Shown here: one piece after another, positions 53,691-61,642 of the stretch
Layout: every line of letters begins with the position of its first letter
Numbering within the stretch: the first letter of the stretch is position 1
From: Streptomyces sp. JHA26
Lineage (GTDB): Bacteria; Actinomycetota; Actinomycetes; Streptomycetales; Streptomycetaceae
DNA length: 64,000 nucleotides
Reading direction: 5' to 3'
NCBI RefSeq assembly: GCF_002005565.1
Contig: NZ_BDJC01000010.1
Coordinates: forward strand, 1-64,000
Notes under the pieces: generated by a model
Seen by the model: the letters and a program-made list of their open reading frames with translations, nothing else
Databases searched by the model: none
Told to the model about the DNA's origin: nothing
Translations under genes and position numbers: made by a program

Positions 53691-54101
53691 GACCGGTGGC
53701 CCTCGGTGGACGTTGAGTCCGCTTCCGGTGGCGGCCTCGTCCGGGTTGGGTGAGGAAGCCTTGGCGGGTGAGGTGGTCGGCGAGCGCGGTGAGTTCGGCG
53801 GCGTCGCGGCCGAGGCGCTTCATCTCGTACACGGTAAAGATGACGCGGCAGTGCGGGGCGTGGGCCTGACCTCCCGCGCCGTACGAGCGCCTCCTCGAAC
53901 TGGGTCCTCCGCGGACGCGGGTGCTGATCTCCTCGCTGAAGATCTTGTTCCTCGGGATGCCGTGGCCCGCAAGGCGTCGAGCTGGGCGTCGTCGTCCTGC
54001 CCGAGGGCGGAGCAAGGGGCGCGGGTGGTGCCGTCTCCTACGCCGGCCTCCGCGCCGGTTCCCGTGACCGTCACGGACTCATGGCAGGGCGAGCCCTCCA
54101 C
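53665..54101 (-). pseudogene. Serine recombinase (resolvase) remnant
   Basis: Pieces in two minus-strand frames: 'ALGQDDDAQLDALRA', then 'GIPRNKIFSEEISTRVRGGP' and 'KAHAPHCRVIFTVYEMKRLGRDAAEL', 'TALADHLTRQGF'. These are the resolvase catalytic-domain segments after the active-site Ser, which is missing. Frameshifts and truncation make it inactive. Confidence 0.7.
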
Positions 54102-54397
54102 GGTCCGCGCACGCGTGGAACTCGTCCACGGTCAGCGTCGGACGCGCAGGGCTTGGCGGCATGGGGAAGGACAGTCCGGCCCCGCACACCTCGATGATCT
54201 TTGGGGCGGGGTCTCGTCGCAGCCGTGTGTCTCGTGGAGGCGGGCCCGGAGAACGTCACTCGATGTGGGTCGTTGCCCTACCTGCCGGGTCGTGTCGGCG
54301 GTTGGGTGCGGACAACAACTTTGTTCGAGAAGCAGCGCCGAGCATGCGGCCCGAAGAAGGGAGTGTCTTGTCGCATACTCGGCGCTGACCGGCAGAG
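54102..54397. other. Short stretch without recognisable gene
   Basis: Between the recombinase remnant and the end of the SnoaL-like gene. It contains no intact frame with coding character that I can name. Confidence 0.3.
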
Positions 54398-54868
54398 TTA
54401 CGCCGTCGTGGCTGCCGTCTCGGTGGCTTCGACTGCGGACTTGAAGTCAGGGTGGACCCCGATTTGATCAAGCCACACGCTCATCAAGTTGTAGCAGTTG
54501 AACCTTTCGATCTTTCCGTCACGGAGGTACCAGAGGTCCGCCGCCGGCACGTCGATCCGGTTCCCGGTCGGTGGGATCTCGCCGACCGGAGTCGGAAACC
54601 CTCCGAGATGCGTGCCCTGGATCCGCAACTCGACGGCGACGACATCACCGAACGCATGCACCTCGAGCAGCTCACGGTGTACATCGGGGAACGAGCGGGC
54701 GAGGCCCGCGATCACCTGAGGAATCTGCTCTCCGCGGAAGCTCTGCGAGGTCGACATGTCGTTGAACGACCCGTCCTCGGTGAACAGGGCCAGGAAACCG
54801 TCACCGTCGAGAACGTTCCCTTCCGCGAGCCGGTAAGCCTCGCGAATGATCTTTTCGTTGCTTTCCAT
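54398..54868 (-). CDS. SnoaL-like (NTF2-fold) protein
   Basis: 156 residues from ATG 54868, AGGAG seven bases upstream. The cone-shaped NTF2 fold is indicated by 'IIREAYRLAEGNVLDGDGFLALFTEDGSFNDM', 'RSFPDVHRELLEVHAFGDVVAVELRIQGTHLGG' and 'DLWYLRDGKIERFNCYN'. SnoaL-like proteins include polyketide cyclases, isomerases and hydrolases of small aromatic compounds. Divergent from Rrf2 and preceded by three operator copies, so it is almost certainly the Rrf2 target. Confidence 0.85.
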   Translation of the reverse strand: MESNEKIIREAYRLAEGNVLDGDGFLALFTEDGSFNDMSTSQSFRGEQIPQVIAGLARSFPDVHRELLEVHAFGDVVAVELRIQGTHLGGFPTPVGEIPPTGNRIDVPAADLWYLRDGKIERFNCYNLMSVWLDQIGVHPDFKSAVEATETAATTA

Positions 54869-54920
54869 CCCTGTTCTCCTTTGATTTCGCAACGCGCTCA
54901 CGGTCCGCGCTTGCCCTTGG

Positions 54921-54950
54921 TTGACCCTTCCCGACTGTCGTAACGATAAT
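54921..54950 (+). promoter_or_regulatory. rrf2 promoter candidate
   Basis: TTGACC (54921-54926) and GATAAT (54945-54950) are 18 bp apart on the plus strand; the -10 element lies inside the spacer of the first operator, so bound repressor would block it. Confidence 0.5.
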
Positions 54951-54959
54951 TGTTACGTC
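54937..54959. promoter_or_regulatory. Rrf2 operator O1
   Basis: GTCGTAAC-N7-GTTACGTC, one mismatch from a perfect 8+8 dyad. First of three similarly spaced sites. Confidence 0.75.
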
Positions 54960-54964
54960 AGATT

Positions 54965-54987
54965 GTCGCAACCTTCACTGTTGCGAC
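54965..54987. promoter_or_regulatory. Rrf2 operator O2
   Basis: GTCGCAAC-N7-GTTGCGAC, a perfect 8+7+8 dyad, 28 bp from O1. Confidence 0.8.
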
Positions 54988-54993
54988 TGCGCT

Positions 54994-55016
54994 GTCGTAA
55001 CATGGAGCGTTGCGAC
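54994..55016. promoter_or_regulatory. Rrf2 operator O3
   Basis: GTCGTAAC-N7-GTTGCGAC, one mismatch from perfect, 29 bp from O2 and 13 bases before the rrf2 ATG, overlapping its leader. Confidence 0.78.
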
Positions 55017-55029
55017 CGGAGGAGGGATC

Positions 55030-55473
55030 ATGAGCGCCAACAGCAGGCTGACCATTGCTGCCCACGCGCTGGCCTGGATCGGTCTCTACCAGCGCCAGGG
55101 CCACGAGGTCGCCACCTCCGAGCAGATCGCAGCCAGCGCGAACACCAACCCCGTGGTGATCAGACGGCTGCTCGGCGAGCTGCGCGGGGCCGGGCTCGTG
55201 GAGTCCCGGCGGGGCGCGGGCGCGGGCTGGTCGCTGGCGCGCGAGCTGGGGTCGATGACCTTGCTCGACGTGTACGAGGCAGTGGAACCCGGCCCGCTGT
55301 TCGCGATGCACCGCACCGTCCCGGACCAGGGATGCGTGGTGGGTCACGGCATCCAGCCGGCAATGCGGGGCATCTACCAGGACATCGAGGAGACCCTGAG
55401 ACACGAACTGGCCCGCGTCACGCTCGAGAAGGTACTCGGGGACGTACTCGCGGCACCTCGCCAGCCTCTCTGA
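55030..55473 (+). CDS. Rrf2-family transcriptional regulator
   Basis: 147 residues from ATG 55030 (GGAGG upstream). Winged helix: 'ATSEQIAASANTNPVVIRRLLGELRGAGLVESRRGAGAGWSLAR', then a dimerisation helix. Only one Cys (in 'DQGCVVGHG') is present, so it cannot bind an IscR/NsrR-type Fe-S cluster by three cysteines. It belongs to the YwnA-like cluster-free group. It probably represses itself and the SnoaL-like gene through the three dyads in between. Confidence 0.88.
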   Translation: MSANSRLTIAAHALAWIGLYQRQGHEVATSEQIAASANTNPVVIRRLLGELRGAGLVESRRGAGAGWSLARELGSMTLLDVYEAVEPGPLFAMHRTVPDQGCVVGHGIQPAMRGIYQDIEETLRHELARVTLEKVLGDVLAAPRQPL

Positions 55474-55668
55474 TCAACTGGGCGACCCCGTGCGAACCGT
55501 AGGGTTCGGCGTGGGTTCCGCCCACCGGGGCGGGGTGTTGACGATACCGAGCGTGGTCGCGTCCAGGTCGATGTCCGACCACCGCAGGCCGCGGACCTCC
55601 GCCGGACGAAGCCCCCTCAGGGACAGCAGCAGCCTGGACAACCGCCCCGAGACGACTTCCCCGCTGCA
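55474..55668 (-). pseudogene. Tyrosine integrase fragment
   Basis: Minus-strand frame 'LLLSLRGLRPAEVRGLRWSD' then 'IDLDATTLGIVNTPPR' matches the catalytic-domain start of phage integrases, including the first active-site Arg (R-P-A-E-V-R-G-L-R-W). The rest is absent. The remainder of the gap to 55955 holds nothing recognisable. Confidence 0.65.
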
Positions 55669-55955
55669 CGCACACCGTTGTGACCAGCGGTCAGGCACGA
55701 GGGCTGTCGTCCGGCGGGCGGGCCGGGCAGGTCTGATACGGCTTCCCGCCGCGAACCGCCGTGCCTCAACCAGGCCGTCCGAGCAGGCGAGTCCGACGGT
55801 GGCCGGACTGCTGACGCACCAGCCGCTCGCCGTACCCGGCCCACTCGAGAACGGGCAACGTGGAGACGTTGCAGCCACGGCGCGAACCCGCAGCAGGTGG
55901 CGCTGCTGATGACCGTGAGGCCGGGCGGCCTCGTCGACCGTCCGGCGCGAGCGCG

Positions 55956-56549
55956 TTATCGCCGCGTGGGGTCGTAACGCGCCCAGCCCTCGTCGAGAAG
56001 CCGGAACCCGATCTCCACGGCCGACTCCGGATCGGCCTGGCGGGCCATGAGAGGGATCTGGAGTGCGAACCGCGCGTAGAAGCGGATCTCCATGCTCGGC
56101 TCGGCGAGCCCGGATTCCTCGGTGAGCACGGCGATCAGAGCGTCCTCGTGACGCAGCCACATCCTCTCGGCGTACTCGACCAGGGACGGCGTGCCTTCCA
56201 CGAGGGTCAGGATCCGGTTCATGGGCTCGGTCCGCAGCAGGGCGATCTCGGCGAGGCAGTGCGCCTTCAGCGCCTCGGAGACCGTCGTCCCCGGTGCTCG
56301 GCCGCTGACCGCCGCGACGAGCCGGTCCCGCTGCTCGCCCTCCGCGCTGAAGACCAGCGCCTCCTTGCGCGGGAAGTGCGCGAAGACCGTCTTGGGCGTC
56401 ACATCGGCCTTGTCCGCGATCTCTCGCACCGTCACCGCGTCGAAACCACGCTCGAGGAAGAGCGTGGTCGCCGCATCCAGGATCGCGGTCCGGGTCGCCG
56501 TCTTCTTCCGCTCGCGTCGCCCCACGGGCGCGTCGTTCACCATACCCAA
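55956..56549 (-). CDS. TetR-family regulator
   Basis: 197 residues (a second ATG gives 195). HTH 'ILDAATTLFLERGFDAVTVREIADKADVTPKTVFAHFPRKEALVF', with a helical C-terminal ligand domain. The intergenic region to the plus-strand GDSL/FAD genes contains CACT-N6-AGTG and GGTATAGTAAG-type AT-rich patches where it may bind. It probably controls the divergent GDSL hydrolase and FAD monooxygenase. Confidence 0.87.
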   Translation of the reverse strand: MGMVNDAPVGRRERKKTATRTAILDAATTLFLERGFDAVTVREIADKADVTPKTVFAHFPRKEALVFSAEGEQRDRLVAAVSGRAPGTTVSEALKAHCLAEIALLRTEPMNRILTLVEGTPSLVEYAERMWLRHEDALIAVLTEESGLAEPSMEIRFYARFALQIPLMARQADPESAVEIGFRLLDEGWARYDPTRR

Positions 56550-56611
56550 ACCCTAACCCTGAGGTATCACTACACCGAGTGGAAAAGTAAATCGGGTATA
56601 GTAAGAATCCG

Positions 56612-56733
56612 AGTGGAGCTACCGGCTTCGTCGGAGCCGCCTGATCGCCGGGCCGGTGATCTTCCTGTTCGGGGAGTTCATCGCCGCCATGGCGTGGACC
56701 GATTCCGCCCACAGCAAAGGACAACGGACATGA
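56612..56733 (+). pseudogene. DUF998 membrane protein, N-terminal scar
   Basis: A frame without start reads SRLIAGPVIFLFGEFIAAMA then WTDSAHS and stops at 56731-56733, overlapping the next ATG. It resembles the first membrane helix of DUF998 proteins (GP-L-FLLGEF-AA-AWTDP). About 35 residues remain. Confidence 0.45.
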
Positions 56734-57935
56734 CCGACAACAGCATCGGCACCCGGACCGCAGACGCGGACGCGTCGGGCTGGGTGCGCACCTGGGGTGC
56801 CTCGCCGCAGGCGCCGGACAACTCCGTCACCCGCGTCGATCCCTTCGCCGACGCCACGCTGCGCCAGATCGTGCGCGTCAGCGGCGGCGGCAGCCGTATG
56901 CGGATCCGCCTCAGCAACGAGTACGGGACCGCGCCCCTGACGGTCGGCGCGGCGCGGGTCGCCGTGACCGACTCCGACCACCTGATCCAGGACGGCAGCA
57001 GCCGGGCGGTGACCTTCAACGGCAGTCCGACCGCCACGATCCCCGCCGGAGCGCCGATACTCAGCGACCCCGTCGACCTGCCGGTGCCGGCGCTGTCGCA
57101 ACTGGCGATCAGTGTCCACCTGCCCGGCCGGGTCGAGGCCGCCACCTGCCACGGAACCTTCCACGCGCTCGGCTGGATCACCCCGGGCGACGCGACCGCG
57201 GCGTCTTCACTCCCCGCTGACGCGGTCCCGCTGCCCGCCCAGGCGTTCATCTCGGCCGTGGAGGTGCTGCCCGACCGGCCGGGACACGCGATCGCCGTCC
57301 TCGGCGACTCCCGCGTCGACGGCATCGGTTCCACGCCGGGCGCCGACCGGCGCTGGACCGACGTCCTGGCCGAACGCCTGGTCAGGCGCGACGGGACGAC
57401 GCGGTACGTGGTCAGCCAGGGCATCGGCGGCAACCGAATGCTCAACGACGGGATCGGCACCTCCACTCTGGCCCGCTTCGACCGGGACGCCCTCGCCACA
57501 CCGGGCCTGGGCCACGTGGTGATCGCGGTCGGCGGCGACCTGGTGTTCTCCTTCGCCCCCGACACCGAGGAGAACGCCGAACTGCTCGCCATGTTCGGCG
57601 GCGAGCCCGTCACCGTGGAGGACATCGTCGCCGCCCACCTTCAGCTCGCCGCCCGGGCCCGGGCGCACGGCGTGAAGGTGCATGCCGCCACCATCGCCCC
57701 CTACGGCGGTTCGGAGATGTACTCGGCCGACGGTGACGCGGCACGCGGACAGGTCAACGCGTGGATCCGTACCAGCGGTGTGTTCGACGGAGTCCTGGAC
57801 TTCGACGCCGTCTGGCGTGACCCCGCCGACCCCTCCCGCATCCGCGCCGACTTCCACATGGGCGACCACCTGCACGGCAGCGACGCCGGATACGACGCCC
57901 TCGCGCGCTCGGTCGACCTGGCGCTCTTCGACTGA
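56730..57935 (+). CDS. SGNH/GDSL hydrolase with altered block III
   Basis: 401 residues from ATG 56730 (AAAGGA eight bases upstream). Nucleophile Ser in VLGDSRVDGIGS, block II Gly in SQGIGGNRML and the D-x-x-H pair in MGDHLHGSDAGY are present. Block III, normally G-x-N-D, reads V-G-G-D-L-V-F, so the oxyanion Asn is missing. No signal peptide. The N-terminal 150 residues form a beta-rich domain typical of this actinobacterial group. Followed at 47 bp by the FAD monooxygenase gene, probably one operon. Confidence 0.82.
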   Translation: MTDNSIGTRTADADASGWVRTWGASPQAPDNSVTRVDPFADATLRQIVRVSGGGSRMRIRLSNEYGTAPLTVGAARVAVTDSDHLIQDGSSRAVTFNGSPTATIPAGAPILSDPVDLPVPALSQLAISVHLPGRVEAATCHGTFHALGWITPGDATAASSLPADAVPLPAQAFISAVEVLPDRPGHAIAVLGDSRVDGIGSTPGADRRWTDVLAERLVRRDGTTRYVVSQGIGGNRMLNDGIGTSTLARFDRDALATPGLGHVVIAVGGDLVFSFAPDTEENAELLAMFGGEPVTVEDIVAAHLQLAARARAHGVKVHAATIAPYGGSEMYSADGDAARGQVNAWIRTSGVFDGVLDFDAVWRDPADPSRIRADFHMGDHLHGSDAGYDALARSVDLALFD

Positions 57936-57982
57936 ACCCCCTGGTCCGGCTTCCGTCGGGCCCCAGACCTCAAGGATCTTCC

Positions 57983-59503
57983 ATGTATGACGTAGTGATC
58001 GCCGGCGGAGGCCCCGTCGGCCTGTTCCTCGCGAGCGAACTCGCCCTGGCCGACTGCTCAGTTGTGGTCCTGGAGCGCGAGATCGACCCGCGCCCACCGC
58101 TCGGAGCACTCCCACTGGGGCTGCGCGGCCTGAACGCGGGCTCGGCCGAGACCTTCCACCGCCGGGGCCTGCTGGAGCCGCTGCTGAAGGCATCCGGCCT
58201 CGACGCCGCCACCATAGGTGCCGACCCCGAGGCCGACCGGGCACCCGCCCCACGGAGCGTGGCCCACTTCGCCGGCATCACCCTGGATCCCGGCGACATC
58301 GACCCGGCCGCGCTGGCCCACCGTCTGCCCGGCCCCGCGATGGACGGTTTCATGACGAGCCTGGAGGCGATCGGCGAGGTCCTGGCCGAGCACGCGGCGA
58401 CGCTCGGCGTGTCGATCGTGCGCGGTGCCGGCGTCACGGCCGTGGCCCAGGACGACCGGATGGTGACGGTGACGGCCGGCGGCCGGGACTACGCGGCCCG
58501 GTGGCTCGTGGGATGCGACGGCGGACGCAGCACGGTCCGCAGGCTCGCGGACTTCGAATTCACCGGCACCGCCCCGCTGTTCACCGGCTACGTCGCGCAG
58601 GTCACCTTCGCCGACCCGCACGCACTGCCCCTGGGCTTCCATCTGACGCCGACCGGCATGTACCTGCGCACGCCTCTCGAAGGCCACCTGGGCATGATGG
58701 ACTTCGACGGCGGCGCCTTCGACCGCTCCCAGCCGCTGACCCGCGAGCACCTGCAGAGCGTGCTGCGCCGCGTGTCCGGCACCGAGGTGACCCTCAAGGA
58801 GGTTCACCTCGCCTCCAGCTTCACCGACCGCGCGATGCAGGCGACCACGTACCGCCGGGGCCGCATCCTGCTCGCGGGCGACGCCGCCCACATCCACTCG
58901 CCGCTCGGCGGCCAGGGGCTCAACCTCGGCATCGGGGACGCCATGAACCTCGGGTGGAAACTGGCGGCCACCGTGCGCGGCGACGCGCCCGACGGCCTGC
59001 TCGACACCTACACCGCCGAACGCCACCCGATCGGCGCCGCGATCCTCGACTGGTCGCGCGCCCAGGTCGCGACCATGAACCCCGGCCCCCACGCTCCCGC
59101 ACTGCGGCAACTGGTGCGCGACCTGATGGACACCCCCGACGGCACCACCCACGTCCACCGCCGAACCAGCGGACTGTTCCATCACTACGACCTGGGCGGC
59201 GAGCAGCCGCTCGTGGGCCGCACCGCCCCCGACTTCCGCCTCACCGACGGCACCGGCCTGGGCGACCTTCTTCACGAAGGACACGGCGTGCTGCTCGACT
59301 TCACCCCCCGACGGGGCCTGAGCGAACAGGCCGAGCCGTGGCAGGAGCGCGTGCGCTACGTCAGCGGCCGTCCCAGGAACGACCTGGGCTTCGAGGCCCT
59401 CCTCGTCCGCCCCGACGGCATCGTCGCCTGGGCGGACGGCCCTGCCGCACCTGCCGGGGAAGCCCTTCACAGCACCCTGGCCCGCTGGTTCGCCCGCACC
59501 TGA
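57983..59503 (+). CDS. FAD-dependent aromatic monooxygenase
   Basis: 506 residues. FAD-binding GGGPVG (8-13) with E51-type 'VVLERE', the DG motif 'LVGCDGGRSTVRR', GDAAH in 'LLAGDAAHIHSPLGGQGLNLG', and a C-terminal thioredoxin-like domain ('QPLVGRTAPDFRL'). This is the class A hydroxylase group that includes aromatic polyketide and rifampicin-type hydroxylases. Uses NADPH and O2 in the cytosol. Start ATG 57983 lacks a strong RBS. Confidence 0.9.
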   Translation: MYDVVIAGGGPVGLFLASELALADCSVVVLEREIDPRPPLGALPLGLRGLNAGSAETFHRRGLLEPLLKASGLDAATIGADPEADRAPAPRSVAHFAGITLDPGDIDPAALAHRLPGPAMDGFMTSLEAIGEVLAEHAATLGVSIVRGAGVTAVAQDDRMVTVTAGGRDYAARWLVGCDGGRSTVRRLADFEFTGTAPLFTGYVAQVTFADPHALPLGFHLTPTGMYLRTPLEGHLGMMDFDGGAFDRSQPLTREHLQSVLRRVSGTEVTLKEVHLASSFTDRAMQATTYRRGRILLAGDAAHIHSPLGGQGLNLGIGDAMNLGWKLAATVRGDAPDGLLDTYTAERHPIGAAILDWSRAQVATMNPGPHAPALRQLVRDLMDTPDGTTHVHRRTSGLFHHYDLGGEQPLVGRTAPDFRLTDGTGLGDLLHEGHGVLLDFTPRRGLSEQAEPWQERVRYVSGRPRNDLGFEALLVRPDGIVAWADGPAAPAGEALHSTLARWFART

Positions 59504-59702
59504 ACCGTCATTCCGTCGCCGCCGGGGGGGCCTGTGCGGGGGCCCCGCCGGACGGCCACCCCGCCGGCGGGCTGATCCACATCGTCGACACCGTACGGAG
59601 ACACGCAGGTCCCATCGGAGGCCGGTGACGGGCATGTCCACCGCGGCCGAGTACAGCAGCGGTGGCAGCGCCATCGCCTTCATCGTCACGACAGGCTTCG
59701 GT

Positions 59703-60662
59703 CTAGAGGTCGATGACGACCTTGCCCTTGACGTGCCGGCCGGCCTGGAGCTCGACCGCGGTGCGGATCTGCTCGATCGGGAAGTTCGCTGCGACGGGCA
59801 CCCGGAGTCGGCCCGCCGCGACCAGGCCGGCGAGGCTCTCCAGGGTGCCGGGGGCGGCGTTGGCGCCGTTGGCCGGCGTGATCCCGTCGAGGGCCTGGCT
59901 GGCGATGGTGGTGATCCGCGCGTCAGGGACGCCGAGCTCCCTCGCGGCGTGCGCGGTCTCCGTGCCGTGCAGGTCGAGGGCGGCCGTGACACCGCTGGGA
60001 ACCAGGGCGCGGACCCGGTCGGCCAGGCCGTCGCCGTAGGTCACCGGCTCGGCTCCCAGCTCGCGCAGGAACTCGGCCGATGCCGCGGATCCCGTCCCGA
60101 TCACGCGGGCGCCGGCGATCCGGGCCAACTGGACGGCGAACACCCCGACCCCGCCTGCCGCGCCGCCGATCAGCACGGTGTCGTCCGGGCCGACGCCGAC
60201 CACGTCGAGGGCCGCGGATGCCGTGCGGCCGGCGATCGTGAGGGTGGCGGCAGTACGGTCGTCGACGCCGTCGGGCGTGAGGTACGCCTCGTTCGCCGCG
60301 ATCTCCCCGGCCGCCTCGACCACCACGAAGTCGGCGACCGCCCGGGACAGGGCGCCGCCGAACACCCGGTCGCCGTGCGCGATTCCGCTCACCCCGTCAC
60401 CGACCTGGTCGACCACGCCCGCGTAGTCGGTCCCGAACCCGGCCGGGAGGCTCAGGCCGAACCGGGCGGCGGTGTCCGCGTCAGTGATCATGAACCAGTC
60501 CATGGGGTTCAGGCCGGCTGCGGTGACCCGCACACGGACCTGTCCCGGGCCGGCCTGCGGAACGGGAACGTCACCGATGTCCAGGACCTCGGGGCCGCCG
60601 AAAGCCTCCAGCCGCACCGCCCTGCTGCCGCCCGTCGCCGATTGATCGCGCTGTTCCTGCAT
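59703..60662 (-). CDS. NADP-dependent quinone oxidoreductase (MDR, zinc-less)
   Basis: 319 residues. N-terminal GroES-like domain ('GPEVLDIGDVPVPQAGPGQVRVRVTAAGLNPMDWF') without the zinc Cys/His ligands, then a Rossmann fold with 'IGGAAGGVGVFAVQLARIAGARVIGTGSA' as the cofactor motif. Such QOR-type enzymes reduce quinones or alkenals. Divergent from a TetR gene with a strong operator between them; induction by quinone-like ligands is likely. Confidence 0.9.
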   Translation of the reverse strand: MQEQRDQSATGGSRAVRLEAFGGPEVLDIGDVPVPQAGPGQVRVRVTAAGLNPMDWFMITDADTAARFGLSLPAGFGTDYAGVVDQVGDGVSGIAHGDRVFGGALSRAVADFVVVEAAGEIAANEAYLTPDGVDDRTAATLTIAGRTASAALDVVGVGPDDTVLIGGAAGGVGVFAVQLARIAGARVIGTGSAASAEFLRELGAEPVTYGDGLADRVRALVPSGVTAALDLHGTETAHAARELGVPDARITTIASQALDGITPANGANAAPGTLESLAGLVAAGRLRVPVAANFPIEQIRTAVELQAGRHVKGKVVIDL

Positions 60663-60697
60663 GGCGCCCGTCTCCTTCGGGGTCGAGGGAACACGCC

Positions 60698-60719
60698 TAA
60701 ACGGACTATGCTCCGTTTA
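60698..60719. promoter_or_regulatory. TetR operator, TAAACGGA-N6-TCCGTTTA
   Basis: Perfect 8+6+8 dyad ending one base before the TetR start codon. It contains TATGCT, a probable -10 hexamer for a leaderless tetR transcript. Confidence 0.75.
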
Positions 60720-60720
60720 C

Positions 60721-61338
60721 ATGAACGACCGTAGCACAAGCGGAGCGCGCTCCGTTTCTCCCGAGGTGGAGACGCGCACGCCACGGGCGGACGCAGCCCG
60801 CAACCGCGACCAGTTGCTCGCGGTGGCGACCCGCATGTTCGCGTCGGCCGACGCCGAGCCGTCGATGCGCGCCATAGCCCGCGAAGCGGGCGTCGGCATC
60901 GGCACGCTCTACCGGCACTTCCCCACCCGCGAGTCACTCGTCGACGCGGTCTACCAGGACCACGTCGAACGGCTGACGACCGGCGCCCGGCAGCTGCTCG
61001 GCCAGCTGCCCCCGGCCGCGGCGATGCGGCGATGGATGGACATGTTCGGCGACTGGATCGCGACCAAGAACGGCATGCTCGACACGCTGGTCACGATGAT
61101 CGAGACGGGCGAGATCGCCCATGCACAAACCCGGGCCGAGCTCCTGACGGCCATCACCGCCATGCTCGACGCCGGCCACGCAACAGGCGAGATCCGCTCC
61201 GACATCACCGCCGAGGACATCGCCGCCGCCCTCATCGGCATCTTCACCGTCGCCCCCCGGCCCGAGCGCGAAGCTCAGGCCGGTCGCCTGCTGGACCTCA
61301 TGATGGACGGCCTCCGCCACGCCGCCCCGCCCGCCTAG
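60721..61338 (+). CDS. TetR-family regulator
   Basis: 205 residues from ATG 60721. HTH 'LAVATRMFASADAEPSMRAIAREAGVGIGTLYRHFPTRESLVDAVY' and C-terminal TetR domain. Its start lies at the edge of the operator, and a second AAGCGGAGCG/CGCTCCGTTT dyad (one mismatch) is at 60738-60757 inside the coding start, fitting strong autoregulation. Likely repressor of the divergent quinone oxidoreductase. Confidence 0.9.
   Translation: MNDRSTSGARSVSPEVETRTPRADAARNRDQLLAVATRMFASADAEPSMRAIAREAGVGIGTLYRHFPTRESLVDAVYQDHVERLTTGARQLLGQLPPAAAMRRWMDMFGDWIATKNGMLDTLVTMIETGEIAHAQTRAELLTAITAMLDAGHATGEIRSDITAEDIAAALIGIFTVAPRPEREAQAGRLLDLMMDGLRHAAPPA
60738..60757. promoter_or_regulatory. Second TetR operator inside coding start
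   Basis: AAGCGGAGCG and CGCTCCGTTT form a gapless 20-bp dyad with one mismatched pair, carrying the same TCCGTTT half-sites as the main operator but with different spacing. Confidence 0.45.
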
Positions 61339-61380
61339 GCGCGTAGCCGGTCGGCCGGCCTGTCCTCATTCGCTGACGCG

Positions 61381-61608
61381 GTGGGCGTCGTCGCCGGCAC
61401 GGTGGCCGGCGGGCCTGGTGCGGCAGCAGTCGGTGCTGCGCGTATCGGTACCGCCGGCGCCGCGTGTATGGGCGCCGCCGTCACCGGCGCGCTATGGGGT
61501 GCAGGGGGCGGCGCTGCTGGCGCCACGACTGCCGACGGCACGCAAGCGGAACGGCGGAATGGCATGTGGGGCGGTGTGATCGGTGGCGCGATCGGGAGCT
61601 TCTTCTGA
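61381..61608 (+). CDS. Small Gly/Ala-rich glycine-zipper protein
   Basis: 75 residues from GTG 61381, with no clear RBS. It contains repeated G-x3-G spacing ('GTVAGGPGAAAVGAA', 'GALWGAGGGAAGA') and ends 'NGMWGGVIGGAIGSFF', like pore-forming bacteriocin or glycine-zipper membrane peptides. The frame is open upstream to 61339 without a better start, so it might instead be the tail of a lost larger gene. I cannot assign a function. Confidence 0.45.
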   Translation: MGVVAGTVAGGPGAAAVGAARIGTAGAACMGAAVTGALWGAGGGAAGATTADGTQAERRNGMWGGVIGGAIGSFF

Positions 61609-61642
61609 GGAGAAAGGCAGGGGACGGACGGGCGCTCCGGCT

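Noticed and set aside
55030-55473. Rrf2 protein as an IscR/NsrR-type Fe-S sensor
   Set aside because: Only one Cys is present in the relevant region.
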